Part shown: positions 7,627 through 15,055 of the stretch, in pieces
How the letters are laid out: each line of letters opens with the position of its first letter
How positions within the stretch are numbered: position 1 is the stretch's first letter
Source of the DNA: Verrucomicrobiota bacterium
Lineage (GTDB): Bacteria; Verrucomicrobiota; Verrucomicrobiia; Chthoniobacterales; UBA10450
Direction: 5' to 3'
DNA length: 34,926 nucleotides
Assembly: GCA_003219125.1 (NCBI GenBank)
Contig: QHPP01000269.1
Location: 1-34,926, forward strand
The notes under the pieces: generated by a model
Told to the model about the DNA's origin: nothing
Seen by the model: only the letters and a program-made list of their open reading frames with translations
The model's database searches: none
Program-made: the position numbers and the translations under genes

Positions 7627-8979
7627 TCACTGGAGCTGCGTTTCGAGAGCATCCAAATAAACCGAAAGCGCGTCGCGCCGACGCGGGACTGCTTCGCTAC
7701 TGTCGGCCGCGTGCAGGTAATCGCGAAAAGCTCCACTCGCCGTCTTTGCCTGCGTCGCCTCGTACCAATTCATGAAATCATCAACCTCGCTCATGCGAGC
7801 CGCGATCTGTTGGCGCAATGCCGCGCTGCCCGCGAGTCGCCTGGCCAAACCATGTCTCTTCTTACGGACAACCAATTCTGCGGCTAGTTGATAATCAACA
7901 ACCACTGGACGCAACAACGGATGGGCACGAGCGGCCAGGAGGGTCAAACGCTGGCCCAATTCGGTTGCGGCCTTGGTATCGATATTTGGCCGGCTGACGC
8001 GAACCGTCTCCTCCAGAGTGAGCGAATTCTTTTTCTCCCTGTCCTGTGCAATTTTTGTCCGCAAACATTCGTCGAGCTGCTCCGAAGTGGCGGCAAACGT
8101 AATAAGCGCGAATCGCCGTTCATGAGCCACACGGGCAATGTGTTCGCTCCAATTTTTTTCTATGGCACCCGGCTCCCTTCCCAGCCACGGAAAATGCGCC
8201 TGCAAATCGGAAAGGGCATCGGTGGAAGCACGCGGCAAGTCCGCAATGTAACGGGTCAGCTGAGCGCGACCACTCTCGTGTTCGATCAAAATCCTCACCA
8301 GAGCACTGGCGCAAGCGCGGTAAAGGGCGCGCGACTGGGAATCAAGCAACCCGGGATGTTGAGCCAGAAAACTTCCTAGCGCCGGTGGATTCGAGGCAAC
8401 GCTATCAAGGCCCTCAAATATTTCCGGGCTCTCATTGTCCAGAGTCAGAATGCCATCAACGAGCCAATCCGGCGGCGCGACATACGGCGTGCCTGCCGGC
8501 AGCGAAGGCAAAGCGCGATAGCTCAGTTCCAGCAGAAGAGCCCGCAAAGCTTCACGCTGCAAAACTGCCGGCCGGAAATCGCGGTCGACTAAAAGATCGA
8601 GTTGAATTTTCAGCCCGGCGCCGGTTTGGCTAAAGTTGAGCAGAACCGATGGAACCTCGGGTGCATTCGCCTGTGGTCGTTGCAAGTTCAGCAAAATAGG
8701 AACCGACCATTGGTCACGCAATTGCAAGAGCCCGAGCACTTTTGATTTCACTCGCTCGGCGGCATCGGAGACGGCGCTACGCAAAATCCTGTTGCCGCCG
8801 AAAATAATGAATTGCCGCGAGGGGCTGATGCTTCGTTCGAGTGGCGCGGCCGGGAGGGCGCTACAAACCAGGACAAACGCCAGCACTATCAGGCGATGGA
8901 AGCTTCTGCAATGACGGTGACATCTACGGGCTCGCGGGAGCTCGCCCCTCCAAGCTCTTATGAAACGGACTCTGGACAC
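7627..8979 (-). CDS. unknown exported protein, repeat at N-terminus
   Basis: 450 residues, no family recognised. A hydrophobic stretch RLIVLAFVLVCSALPAAP (about 29-46) looks like a signal peptide with a cleavage site near AAP, but it is preceded by 28 Arg-rich residues. That unusual n-region is encoded by a copy of the palindromic repeat (8927-8954), so the original start was probably destroyed or displaced by the repeat; GTG 8979 is the only start upstream. The mature part has a Leu-rich segment followed by PPDWLVDGI, which recalls MA-clan peptidase-like domains (a W-[LV]-x-[ED]-G motif after HExxH), yet the His residues are missing (ALLLELSYR). I therefore suspect a non-catalytic peptidase-like fold. 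It stands alone and is divergent from the gene at 9097. Confidence 0.6.
   Translation of the reverse strand: MSRVRFIRAWRGELPRARRCHRHCRSFHRLIVLAFVLVCSALPAAPLERSISPSRQFIIFGGNRILRSAVSDAAERVKSKVLGLLQLRDQWSVPILLNLQRPQANAPEVPSVLLNFSQTGAGLKIQLDLLVDRDFRPAVLQREALRALLLELSYRALPSLPAGTPYVAPPDWLVDGILTLDNESPEIFEGLDSVASNPPALGSFLAQHPGLLDSQSRALYRACASALVRILIEHESGRAQLTRYIADLPRASTDALSDLQAHFPWLGREPGAIEKNWSEHIARVAHERRFALITFAATSEQLDECLRTKIAQDREKKNSLTLEETVRVSRPNIDTKAATELGQRLTLLAARAHPLLRPVVVDYQLAAELVVRKKRHGLARRLAGSAALRQQIAARMSEVDDFMNWYEATQAKTASGAFRDYLHAADSSEAVPRRRDALSVYLDALETQLQ
8927..8954. repeat. palindromic repeat arm, GGGGCGAG family
   Basis: On the minus strand it reads CTTGGAGGGGCGAGCTCC followed by CGCGAGCCCG, nearly the same as one arm of the palindrome inside mfd (12667-12718). 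Only one arm is clear here. It is translated as residues 9-18 (AWRGELPRAR) of the exported protein. Confidence 0.7.
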
Positions 8980-9096
8980 GATTAGTAGTTTATCCTCTAG
9001 GGAAGTCGTTAACCAGCACGCAGAAAGATAGTTCCGAAGTTTGCGTGAAAACTTGAAGCATTTTCGTTCTTTGCCCGTCTAATTCTAATAAAGGAT

Positions 9097-9651
9097 ATGA
9101 AGGCAAAATTACTAATTCTCGGTGCCATTGCCGCGCTTTCGCTGACGACGCCCGCGTTCGCCAAGACTCGGGTTGTCCAAACGCGGAATGGGCAGACGGT
9201 TGTGGCAAACAGTAGCGATCATAGAAATCACTGGCGTGGTAATCATTGGCGCAGTGGTAGTAGGGTATTTTGGAATGTCGGAATAGGCGTTCCGTTTTAC
9301 GGAGGATACTACGGCGGCTACCCTTATTACGGCAGCTCCTATTATGGGGGATATCCATATGGCTCGTATGGCTACGGTTATTACCCTTACGGATACGGAT
9401 ACAATAGTAACTATTACTACGGCTCGAGCTATCCCTACTACTCCAATCGCACGGTTTATCGGGGTTACGACGGGTCGGTTGTTGCCCGCGTGCAGGAACG
9501 GCTCGCCCGCGCTGGCTATTATCACGGCCCGATCGATGGCGTAATCGGTCCACGCACTCGTTATGCGGTCCGGGTCTACGAGCGCAGACATGGTCTGCCA
9601 GCTGATGGAATCATTGATCGCCGTCTCCTGGCGACAATGGGCATCGCTTAA
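9097..9651 (+). CDS. exported Tyr/Gly-rich protein with PG-binding domain
   Basis: 184 residues. A signal peptide is plain (KAKLLILGAIAALSLTTPAFA, cleavage after residue 22). The middle (about 66-117) is low-complexity and made of Tyr, Gly, Pro and Ser (GGYYGGYPYYGSSYYGG and alike). The C-terminus (about 125-182) is a peptidoglycan-binding domain of the PG_binding_1 type: VARVQERLARAGYYHGPIDG, then GPRTRYAVRVYERRHGLPADG. It presumably sits in the periplasm or outer envelope bound to the wall, with the aromatic tract as a sticky or disordered spacer. AAGGA at 9091-9095 is only 1 nt from the ATG, too near to be a standard ribosome site. The gene is monocistronic, ending in its own terminator. 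Confidence 0.85.
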   Translation: MKAKLLILGAIAALSLTTPAFAKTRVVQTRNGQTVVANSSDHRNHWRGNHWRSGSRVFWNVGIGVPFYGGYYGGYPYYGSSYYGGYPYGSYGYGYYPYGYGYNSNYYYGSSYPYYSNRTVYRGYDGSVVARVQERLARAGYYHGPIDGVIGPRTRYAVRVYERRHGLPADGIIDRRLLATMGIA

Positions 9652-9670
9652 GGAAAACTAACAACCAAAC

Positions 9671-9710
9671 AGCCGGCGGTATTGGCGCAAGCCAGGCCGC
9701 CGGCTTTTTA
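9671..9710 (+). terminator. intrinsic terminator after PG-binding gene
   Basis: AGCCGGCGG (9671-9679) pairs with CCGCCGGCT (9697-9705), followed by TTTTTAATTA. The loop holds an inner TGGC-GCAA-GCCA mini-hairpin. A degenerate copy lies at 9857-9895. Confidence 0.9.
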
Positions 9711-9746
9711 ATTAGAGCTGTTAGCACGAAGTCGCACTTGGGAGTT

Positions 9747-9846
9747 AGGCTTCTAGCCTGACTCGGCCGACATGCTTCCAGCTTGTCGCAGCTCCGCATC
9801 CTCGACGGGCAGGATGCCCCGTCGCCCGAGACAGGCATGGATGCCT
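9747..9846. repeat. cluster of three short hairpins
   Basis: Three perfect small palindromes stand in a row: AGGCTTCTAGCCT (9747-9759), CGACGGG with CCCGTCG around CAGGATGC (9803-9824), and AGGCATGGATGCCT (9833-9846). The motif GGCAGGATGCC / AGGCAT resembles the element at 11724-11824. The spacer between 9711 and 9891 holds no gene. Confidence 0.6.
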
Positions 9847-9856
9847 ATCTTCCAAT

Positions 9857-9895
9857 GGCGTCATTGGCGCAAGCAAGCCGCCGACCCCTTTTTAT
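9857..9895 (+). repeat. degenerate copy of the 9671 terminator
   Basis: CATTGGCGCAAGC, then AAGCCGCC and CTTTTTATT repeat the order of the terminator at 9671-9710 (ATTGGCGCAAGC, GGCCGCC, CTTTTTAATT), but the stem is weakened. The T-run overlaps the 3' end of the minus-strand gene. Probably a local duplication. Confidence 0.5.
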
Positions 9896-10650
9896 TGGGC
9901 CGAAGTGACGACGACCTCTTTTTCGCGCAGCTGAATGGAACCGACCTTATTAAGCAGCTTGTGTTCGCGATCCATCGCCGCTACCGCATCGCTGAAGAGA
10001 AAACCAGCATATGACATCATGTGGGGATCTATTGGCATTCGTCCGATTGCTCCGCTTTTCGGCGACGCCGTAACTTTCCCGCCTGCGATCTGAACGGCAT
10101 AATCGCCGGATGTAAAAATCGAATAGCCAAAAATGGATCGCTCAATGGTGACACGGCAATTCCCTTCCGTGAACGCAACTATCGCCCGCTCGAAATCGAT
10201 CAGCGGATGATTCAGCTTCTCCTTTTTGCGCTTCAAGGCGCTGGCCAGGTAAGCGTTGACACCTTCCTCGGAGAATTGCACTGACTGAGGCTGGCGCGAT
10301 TCCGTCAGCGTTTCCAAGTTCAGATTGATTTGCGGCGGGAACCCTTCGGACTTCACCGCCGGGGGCACATCAGGCGGAATTAAGATCACCACCACCGCCG
10401 CCGCGGCACCCGCAAGCAAGATCACTTTGGCAATCTTCGAGAAAAGCAGCCGCGCTTTGACCCCGCGTTGGCTAAACATCCCTCGCATCCGCTTGTGCAA
10501 TTCATCCGAGGTTTCCTTCTTCCCCGCCTTAAAGCCGGCAAGCGCGGAACGGTCGAGCCGGGCCCCGCAATCGTGGCAATAGATGCGCTCGGCTTCATTA
10601 TCACGCCGGCATTCCGGGCATGTTAGTTGAACTGGGGTTACCGTCTTCAT
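9892..10650 (-). CDS. membrane-anchored zinc-ribbon protein, unknown
   Basis: 252 residues. An N-terminal zinc ribbon is formed by Cys11, Cys14, Cys25 and Cys28 (CPEC and CHDC). A basic linker (about 34-70) leads to one membrane helix (about 73-91, IAKVILLAGAAAAVVVILI). The C-terminal 160 residues, after a Pro-rich PPDVPPAVK, form a likely folded extracytoplasmic domain with alternating strands (VQFSEEGVNAYLASALKRK, then NCRVTIERSIFGYSIFTSG). The ribbon would thus be cytoplasmic and the domain periplasmic. The start overlaps the stop of the FmdB-like gene by 4 nt (ATGA), so the two are translationally coupled. I do not know the family; the context (two zinc ribbons) gives no function. Confidence 0.7.
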   Translation of the reverse strand: MKTVTPVQLTCPECRRDNEAERIYCHDCGARLDRSALAGFKAGKKETSDELHKRMRGMFSQRGVKARLLFSKIAKVILLAGAAAAVVVILIPPDVPPAVKSEGFPPQINLNLETLTESRQPQSVQFSEEGVNAYLASALKRKKEKLNHPLIDFERAIVAFTEGNCRVTIERSIFGYSIFTSGDYAVQIAGGKVTASPKSGAIGRMPIDPHMMSYAGFLFSDAVAAMDREHKLLNKVGSIQLREKEVVVTSAQ

Positions 10651-10955
10651 TCGCTTTTTTTCTCCGGCTTTGCGGGTTTTTCCGACTTTGTCTCAGTCTT
10701 CGGCTTTTCCGCAGCCGGCGTTTCTTTTTTCACTGCCTCCTTATAGGAGTCGCTGCGATAGTCGGTGGTATAGAAACCCGAGCCTTTAAAGATAATTCCG
10801 GCACCTGTGCCTGGCAGCCGTTTTACCTTGCCGTGCCCCCACTTTTCCAGCCGGCAAAGATGCTTGGGACATTCGCGAAAGGGTTCGTCCCGCATCGATT
10901 GAAATGCGTCGAAATGTTGCCCGCATTTGGCGCAGGCGTACTCGTAGGTTGGCAT
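10647..10955 (-). CDS. FmdB-type zinc-ribbon protein
   Basis: 102 residues. The start MPTYEYACAKCG is diagnostic for the FmdB/CxxC_CXXC_SSSS regulatory-protein family. Cys8 and Cys11 form the first zinc knuckle; the second is Cys29 and Cys34, spaced C-x4-C rather than the usual C-x2-C. The family's GSGFYTTDYR segment is present (about 63-72). A Lys/Glu/Pro tail ends the protein. I took ATG 10955, since the family begins at MPTYEY; 14 extra residues would come from 10997. The family is widespread and its role is poorly known. It is first in a two-gene unit and divergent from the L,D-transpeptidase, with a 145-nt spacer in which no promoter is clear. Confidence 0.88.
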   Translation of the reverse strand: MPTYEYACAKCGQHFDAFQSMRDEPFRECPKHLCRLEKWGHGKVKRLPGTGAGIIFKGSGFYTTDYRSDSYKEAVKKETPAAEKPKTETKSEKPAKPEKKSE

Positions 10956-11100
10956 GGGAAGATCGCGGAGTTGCAAAGTAGATGCGTTCAAAAGCAAAAT
11001 TCAAGCCCACCAGCTCGCTGTGGCATCAACATTTGTCTACCGCCCGAACCAGGCCATTCCTTGACTTTAAACGCCCGCCACGGAACGTCCTCTGCGATTG

Positions 11101-11715
11101 ATGAAAGGGGGGAGCAGAGCGGTAATTTCGGGGCTTGTTGGGGCGGTTTACACGATCCTTATGGCCGGCTGCGGGGAGGATCCCCGTTTTTCCACCCAAA
11201 CCCAGTATCTCGGCGGGGTTTATGGGCCCGGTCCAGTTTCGTCCAGCGCCCCACAGGACAACGTTTCCTATTGGGACGGTGACGATATGGACGGAAAACC
11301 GAGCGTGAAAATCAGCCTGGGTGAGCAACGCGCCTATTTTTATAAAAGTGGAAAACTGGTAGGTATCTCCCAGCTATCCACCGGGCGCGAAGGATTGAAC
11401 ACTCCGATCGGCCATTTCGCGATTCAGCAAAAGGATGTGAACCATGTTTCGAGCAAATACGGCGATTACGTCGATACCGCTGATAACGTAGTAAAGCCAA
11501 ATGTAGAGCTGGGGGTCGATCCGAAACCGCCCGGCACTCATTTCAAAGGCGCGCCCATGCCTTATTTTATGCGCATTCACGGAGGCGTCGGAATGCATGC
11601 CGGCTATCTGCCTGGCTATCCCGCTTCCCACGGTTGCATCCGAATGCCGGAGTTCATGGCGGAAAATTTCTTTAAATCGGTGAGCGTCGGCACGCCAATC
11701 GCGATCACCAATTAG
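11101..11715 (+). CDS. L,D-transpeptidase (YkuD) lipoprotein
   Basis: 204 residues. A signal sequence ends at a lipobox-like LMAGC, with Cys24 as the lipidated residue. The YkuD catalytic domain spans about 68-203: KISLGEQRAYFYKSGKLVG at its start, the TPIGHFAIQ turn, and the catalytic block HGGVGMHAG (His160, His166) and SHGCIRM (His177, Cys179, Arg181). Such enzymes make 3-3 cross-links in peptidoglycan or attach lipoprotein to it. The reading frame also has TTG at 11098 directly before ATG 11101; I used the ATG. The neighbours are FmdB on the other strand and, after a repeat-rich spacer, mfd. Confidence 0.93.
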   Translation: MKGGSRAVISGLVGAVYTILMAGCGEDPRFSTQTQYLGGVYGPGPVSSSAPQDNVSYWDGDDMDGKPSVKISLGEQRAYFYKSGKLVGISQLSTGREGLNTPIGHFAIQQKDVNHVSSKYGDYVDTADNVVKPNVELGVDPKPPGTHFKGAPMPYFMRIHGGVGMHAGYLPGYPASHGCIRMPEFMAENFFKSVSVGTPIAITN

Positions 11716-11723
11716 TTAGTAGC

Positions 11724-11824
11724 GCAGGCATCTTGCCTGTGGGCCGAGGCGCATCTTGCCCTTTGATTGCAACCAATGAGGAGCTAGGCAAAATGCCAGG
11801 GCCTGCCCCACAGGATGGCTGTGC
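11724..11824. repeat. imperfect palindrome, GCAGGCAT family
   Basis: About 38-nt arms: the left (11724-11760) reads GCAGGCATCTTGCCTGTGGG and on; the reverse complement of the right (ending 11824) reads GCACAGCCATCCTGTGGGGC and on. The arms themselves contain short palindromes such as GGCATCTTGCC. The element fills much of the spacer between the L,D-transpeptidase and mfd. Confidence 0.65.
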
Positions 11825-11831
11825 TGCAACG

Positions 11832-11858
11832 GCGGGCTCGCCGGAGCTTGCCCCTCCA
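11832..11858. repeat. palindromic repeat arm, GGGGCGAG family
   Basis: GCGGGCTCGCCGGAGCTTGC followed by CCCTCCA matches the right arm of the mfd palindrome (GCTCACTGGAGCTCGCCCC). The rest of the spacer to mfd (11859-11904) shows nothing else. Confidence 0.55.
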
Positions 11859-11904
11859 CCTGCCGGCTCATTGAAGTTGACGCACTTTTCGACGACAACT
11901 TCTA

Positions 11905-14900
11905 GTGGAAAAAAACAGCGCGGAATTCCTGCGGCTGGCTGCGGCAGCTGAACCGATCCAACACAAGCTGCGCCAGATCGCAGCGGACGATTTTCCAGTT
12001 TCCTTCTCCCATGTAATCGAGAGCGCACAGCCGTTTCTTGTCGCAACCATTGCGGAACATGATCGCCGCAGTATTTGGGTTATCTGCCGGACGGTGCGCG
12101 CACAGGAGCTTTTTTTCGAAAGCCTGTCGAATTGGGATTCGAATGCCTCGTTCTTACCGGAAGCGGAGTTCGCGGCGGTCGAGAACATTCTGCCGGATCC
12201 CGAGATTGCAGCGGAGCGGCTGGCGCTGCTGTCTCAAATCGAAAAGGGGAACGGCGCCAAAGTCGTCGTGACGACCCGAGCGGCATTGGATCAACCCGCC
12301 CCCAGCCATGGCACATTGCGCTCGGCTTCGCTCGAAATTCAGCGCGGGCCGAACCTGTCAATGCCTGCGTTGTTGAGCGCGTTGTCCGGTGCGGGCTACG
12401 AACGCGTCGCCCAGGTTACGACCCGGGGTCAGTTCGCGGTCCGAGGCGGTATTGTCGATATTTTTTCCTGGCAAGCCGCGTTGCCGCTGCGGATTGAATT
12501 CTATGGCGACGAAATAGAATCGCTGCGTGAATTTGATCTCGATACTCAAACTTCCGTGCGCACTCGAGAACAGGCGAGCGTGCTTTTGAGCGCGGCTGAC
12601 GATAGCAGCGGTCGAGTCCGGGATTACATCTCTCAGGGCGCCCTCGTGATCGAGCTCGAGCCCGGATTGGAGGGCGGAGCTCCTGCGAGGCCGGGCTCAC
12701 TGGAGCTCGCCCCTCCAAGCCAGGTCCAAATTAGCCAGAGCTGGATCGAAAGCGATGATGACGAACCGGAAGATTTTTCCGGTGCATTCGTCGAAGGCGA
12801 CATTGCTGAATTCGCCATTGGCGACTTCATGCTCGCGGAAACGAAGCGCGCACAATTCGTCGCGCGACTGAAGCAATGGCGCAACGAACACGCAACCGTC
12901 GCGATCTATTTTCAAACCGAGGGGGAGATCGAGCGCTTTCGCGAGATCATTCCGGCTGATGCGCTGGCCGACATCAACCTGCTCGAAGGAACATTGAGCC
13001 GTGGATTTTGTTTTCCTGCCGCCAACCTCGTCATTCTCTCGGCCAACGAATTGCTCGGGCGTTTTCCTATCCATGGCCGGCGACGTTTGCGTCGCGCCGA
13101 ACGCCGTAATCGCGCGCAAATTGATTTCAGCGAGCTTAACGAAGGTGATCTTGTCGTCCACCTCGAGCACGGCATCGGAAGATTTCTTGGCCTTGCCGAA
13201 ATGCCTTCTGTGGCAGCAGGCGTGTCGCCTGCAAAAACCGCGAGTAGTAGCGAAGTTCTCGTTCTGGAGTTCGCCGATGAAGCGAAACTTTATGTTCCGT
13301 GGGCGCGCGCGAAGAAAAACGCGAGCGCCTCCATTTTCGATTACGCCGGAAAAATGCTCGCACTTCAGGCTGAGCGCCAGACTAACCCGGGCCACGCCTT
13401 TGGCGTCGACACTAAATGGCAGGCGGAATTTGAACACTCCTTTCCGTATCGCGAAACCCCCGATCAGCTAACCGCGATCATCGATACCAAGACCGATATG
13501 GAACAGCCGCAACCCATGGATCGCCTGATTTGCGGCGATGTCGGCTTCGGCAAAACCGAGGTCGCGATCCGGGCCGCCTTTAAGGCCGTGATGGACGGCA
13601 AACAAGTCGCAGTCCTCGCGCCTACCACTGTTCTCGCCCAACAGCATTTCGAAACTTTCCGGCAACGAATGCTGGATTACCCGATCCGAATCGAGATGCT
13701 GAGCCGGTTCCGGTCGCCGGCGGAGCAAAAGAAAGTCCTACAACTATTGCGGGAAGGCGGGGTCGACATCGTCATCGGGACGCATCGTCTCATTTCCGAC
13801 GATGTCAGTTTCAGAGACCTCGGTCTGGTCGTGATCGACGAAGAACAACGCTTCGGCGTTCTGCATAAGGAAAAATTCAAAGAGCTGTTCAAGCTTGTCG
13901 ATCTCCTCACTCTTTCGGCTACCCCGATTCCGCGCACTCTCTACCTCTCGTTAGTCGGCGTTAAAGACATGTCGACCATCGAAACCCCGCCGCAAAATCG
14001 GCTGCCGGTCGAAACGGTGGTTTGTGGTTATGACGAGAGAATAATTCGCGATGCCATCAATCGCGAGCTGGAGCGGCAGGGCCAGGTTTTTTTTCTGCAT
14101 AATCGCGTCCAATCGATTGAGAAAGTGCGCGATCGGATCGCTGAACTTTGCCCGAATGCGCGGGTGGAGTTTGGCCACGGTCAAATGGATTCCGACGAAT
14201 TGGAAGCGGTAATGCATCGCTTTGTCATGGGAAAAATCGATGTCCTGGTCTGCACCACCATCATCGAAAGCGGCTTGGATATTCCAAATGCCAACACCAT
14301 TATCATTGATCGCGCGGACCGTTTCGGCCTGGCCGATTTGTATCAACTGCGCGGGCGGGTCGGGCGTGCCGAGCACAAAGCGTACGCTTACCTTTTGCTG
14401 CCACGCGAGCTCATGATGGTTGGCGGCGCGCGCAAACGAATCAACGCCATCAAACAATACAGCTCGCTCGGCGCCGGGTTTCGAGTTGCCATGCGCGATC
14501 TGGAGATTCGCGGCGCCGGCAGTATTCTCGGCACCGCTCAAAGTGGCCACATCATGGCGGTGGGTTTCGATCTATATTGCCAATTGCTCAAGCAGGCCGT
14601 CGCCCAAATTAAAGGACAGAAACCGCGCTGGCGCCTCGAAGTAGAGCTGCGGCTCGATTTTGTCGCCACTAACGAAGCAGAATTTGTTCACGGCGACGCC
14701 CGCGTCTCCGCGTTTCTCCCCCGCAACTACATCAACGATACCACCCTGCGGATTCAGGCCTATCGGCGGATCGCGGAAATCACTACTGCGAAACACTTGG
14801 ACCGGCTGATCAAAGAATGGCGCGATCGTTTTGGCGCGTTTCCTGAGGCCGTGGAAAATCTCATTACCCTCGCCCGAATCAAACTCGCCGCCGCCAAACA

Positions 14901-15051
14901 GGAAATCACCAGGGTGGAAACGCGGGAGCACAAATTGATGTTGACGAGGCGCGGGGATTTTATACTTGTCGCAGGCAAATTCCCTCGTTTAGTTGCCCCG
15001 GAAATCGAAAAGCGGCTGCAGGAAATTCTCGGGCTGCTTGGCAAACTCTAA
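11905..15051 (+). CDS. mfd: transcription-repair coupling factor Mfd
   Basis: 1048 residues. Mfd removes RNA polymerase stalled at DNA lesions and recruits UvrA. Order of parts: UvrB-like N-terminal domains with TTRGQFAVRGGIVDIFSW (about 170-190); the RNA-polymerase-interacting domain (from about 407, ELNEGDLVVHLEHGIGRFLG); the RecG-like translocase with Walker A GDVGFGKT (544-551), DEEQ (645-648) and QLRGRVGR (814-821); and the C-terminal TRCF domain with RNYINDTTLRIQAYRRIAE. The start GTG 11905 is the only one near the conserved N-terminus. Two repeat-derived segments lie in frame: about residues 255-272 (palindrome 12667-12718) and about 434-446 (hairpin 13216-13232), both in surface or linker positions by alignment from memory. 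surA follows after 4 nt. Confidence 0.97.
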   Translation: MEKNSAEFLRLAAAAEPIQHKLRQIAADDFPVSFSHVIESAQPFLVATIAEHDRRSIWVICRTVRAQELFFESLSNWDSNASFLPEAEFAAVENILPDPEIAAERLALLSQIEKGNGAKVVVTTRAALDQPAPSHGTLRSASLEIQRGPNLSMPALLSALSGAGYERVAQVTTRGQFAVRGGIVDIFSWQAALPLRIEFYGDEIESLREFDLDTQTSVRTREQASVLLSAADDSSGRVRDYISQGALVIELEPGLEGGAPARPGSLELAPPSQVQISQSWIESDDDEPEDFSGAFVEGDIAEFAIGDFMLAETKRAQFVARLKQWRNEHATVAIYFQTEGEIERFREIIPADALADINLLEGTLSRGFCFPAANLVILSANELLGRFPIHGRRRLRRAERRNRAQIDFSELNEGDLVVHLEHGIGRFLGLAEMPSVAAGVSPAKTASSSEVLVLEFADEAKLYVPWARAKKNASASIFDYAGKMLALQAERQTNPGHAFGVDTKWQAEFEHSFPYRETPDQLTAIIDTKTDMEQPQPMDRLICGDVGFGKTEVAIRAAFKAVMDGKQVAVLAPTTVLAQQHFETFRQRMLDYPIRIEMLSRFRSPAEQKKVLQLLREGGVDIVIGTHRLISDDVSFRDLGLVVIDEEQRFGVLHKEKFKELFKLVDLLTLSATPIPRTLYLSLVGVKDMSTIETPPQNRLPVETVVCGYDERIIRDAINRELERQGQVFFLHNRVQSIEKVRDRIAELCPNARVEFGHGQMDSDELEAVMHRFVMGKIDVLVCTTIIESGLDIPNANTIIIDRADRFGLADLYQLRGRVGRAEHKAYAYLLLPRELMMVGGARKRINAIKQYSSLGAGFRVAMRDLEIRGAGSILGTAQSGHIMAVGFDLYCQLLKQAVAQIKGQKPRWRLEVELRLDFVATNEAEFVHGDARVSAFLPRNYINDTTLRIQAYRRIAEITTAKHLDRLIKEWRDRFGAFPEAVENLITLARIKLAAAKQEITRVETREHKLMLTRRGDFILVAGKFPRLVAPEIEKRLQEILGLLGKL
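12667..12718. repeat. in-frame palindrome inside mfd
   Basis: The left arm TTGGAGGGCGGAGCTCCTGC (from 12667) pairs with the right arm, whose reverse complement reads TTGGAGGGGCGAGCTCCAGT. The 52-nt element is translated as LEGGAPARPGSLELAPPS without breaking the mfd frame. It belongs to the same family as 3945-4023, 8927-8954 and 11832-11858. Confidence 0.85.
13216..13232. repeat. in-frame hairpin inside mfd
   Basis: GCAGGCG and CGCCTGC form a perfect 7-bp stem around TGT. It is translated as part of SVAAGVSPAKTASS, an Ala/Ser-rich stretch within the RNA-polymerase-interacting domain where the family usually has a short turn before EFLVLEYAD. The motif resembles the GCAGGCAT element upstream of mfd. 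Confidence 0.6.
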
Positions 15052-15055
15052 AAAC

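Noticed and set aside
12697-13437. Minus-strand ORF of 246 aa within mfd
   Set aside because: A shadow of mfd; composition is arbitrary and contains no motif.
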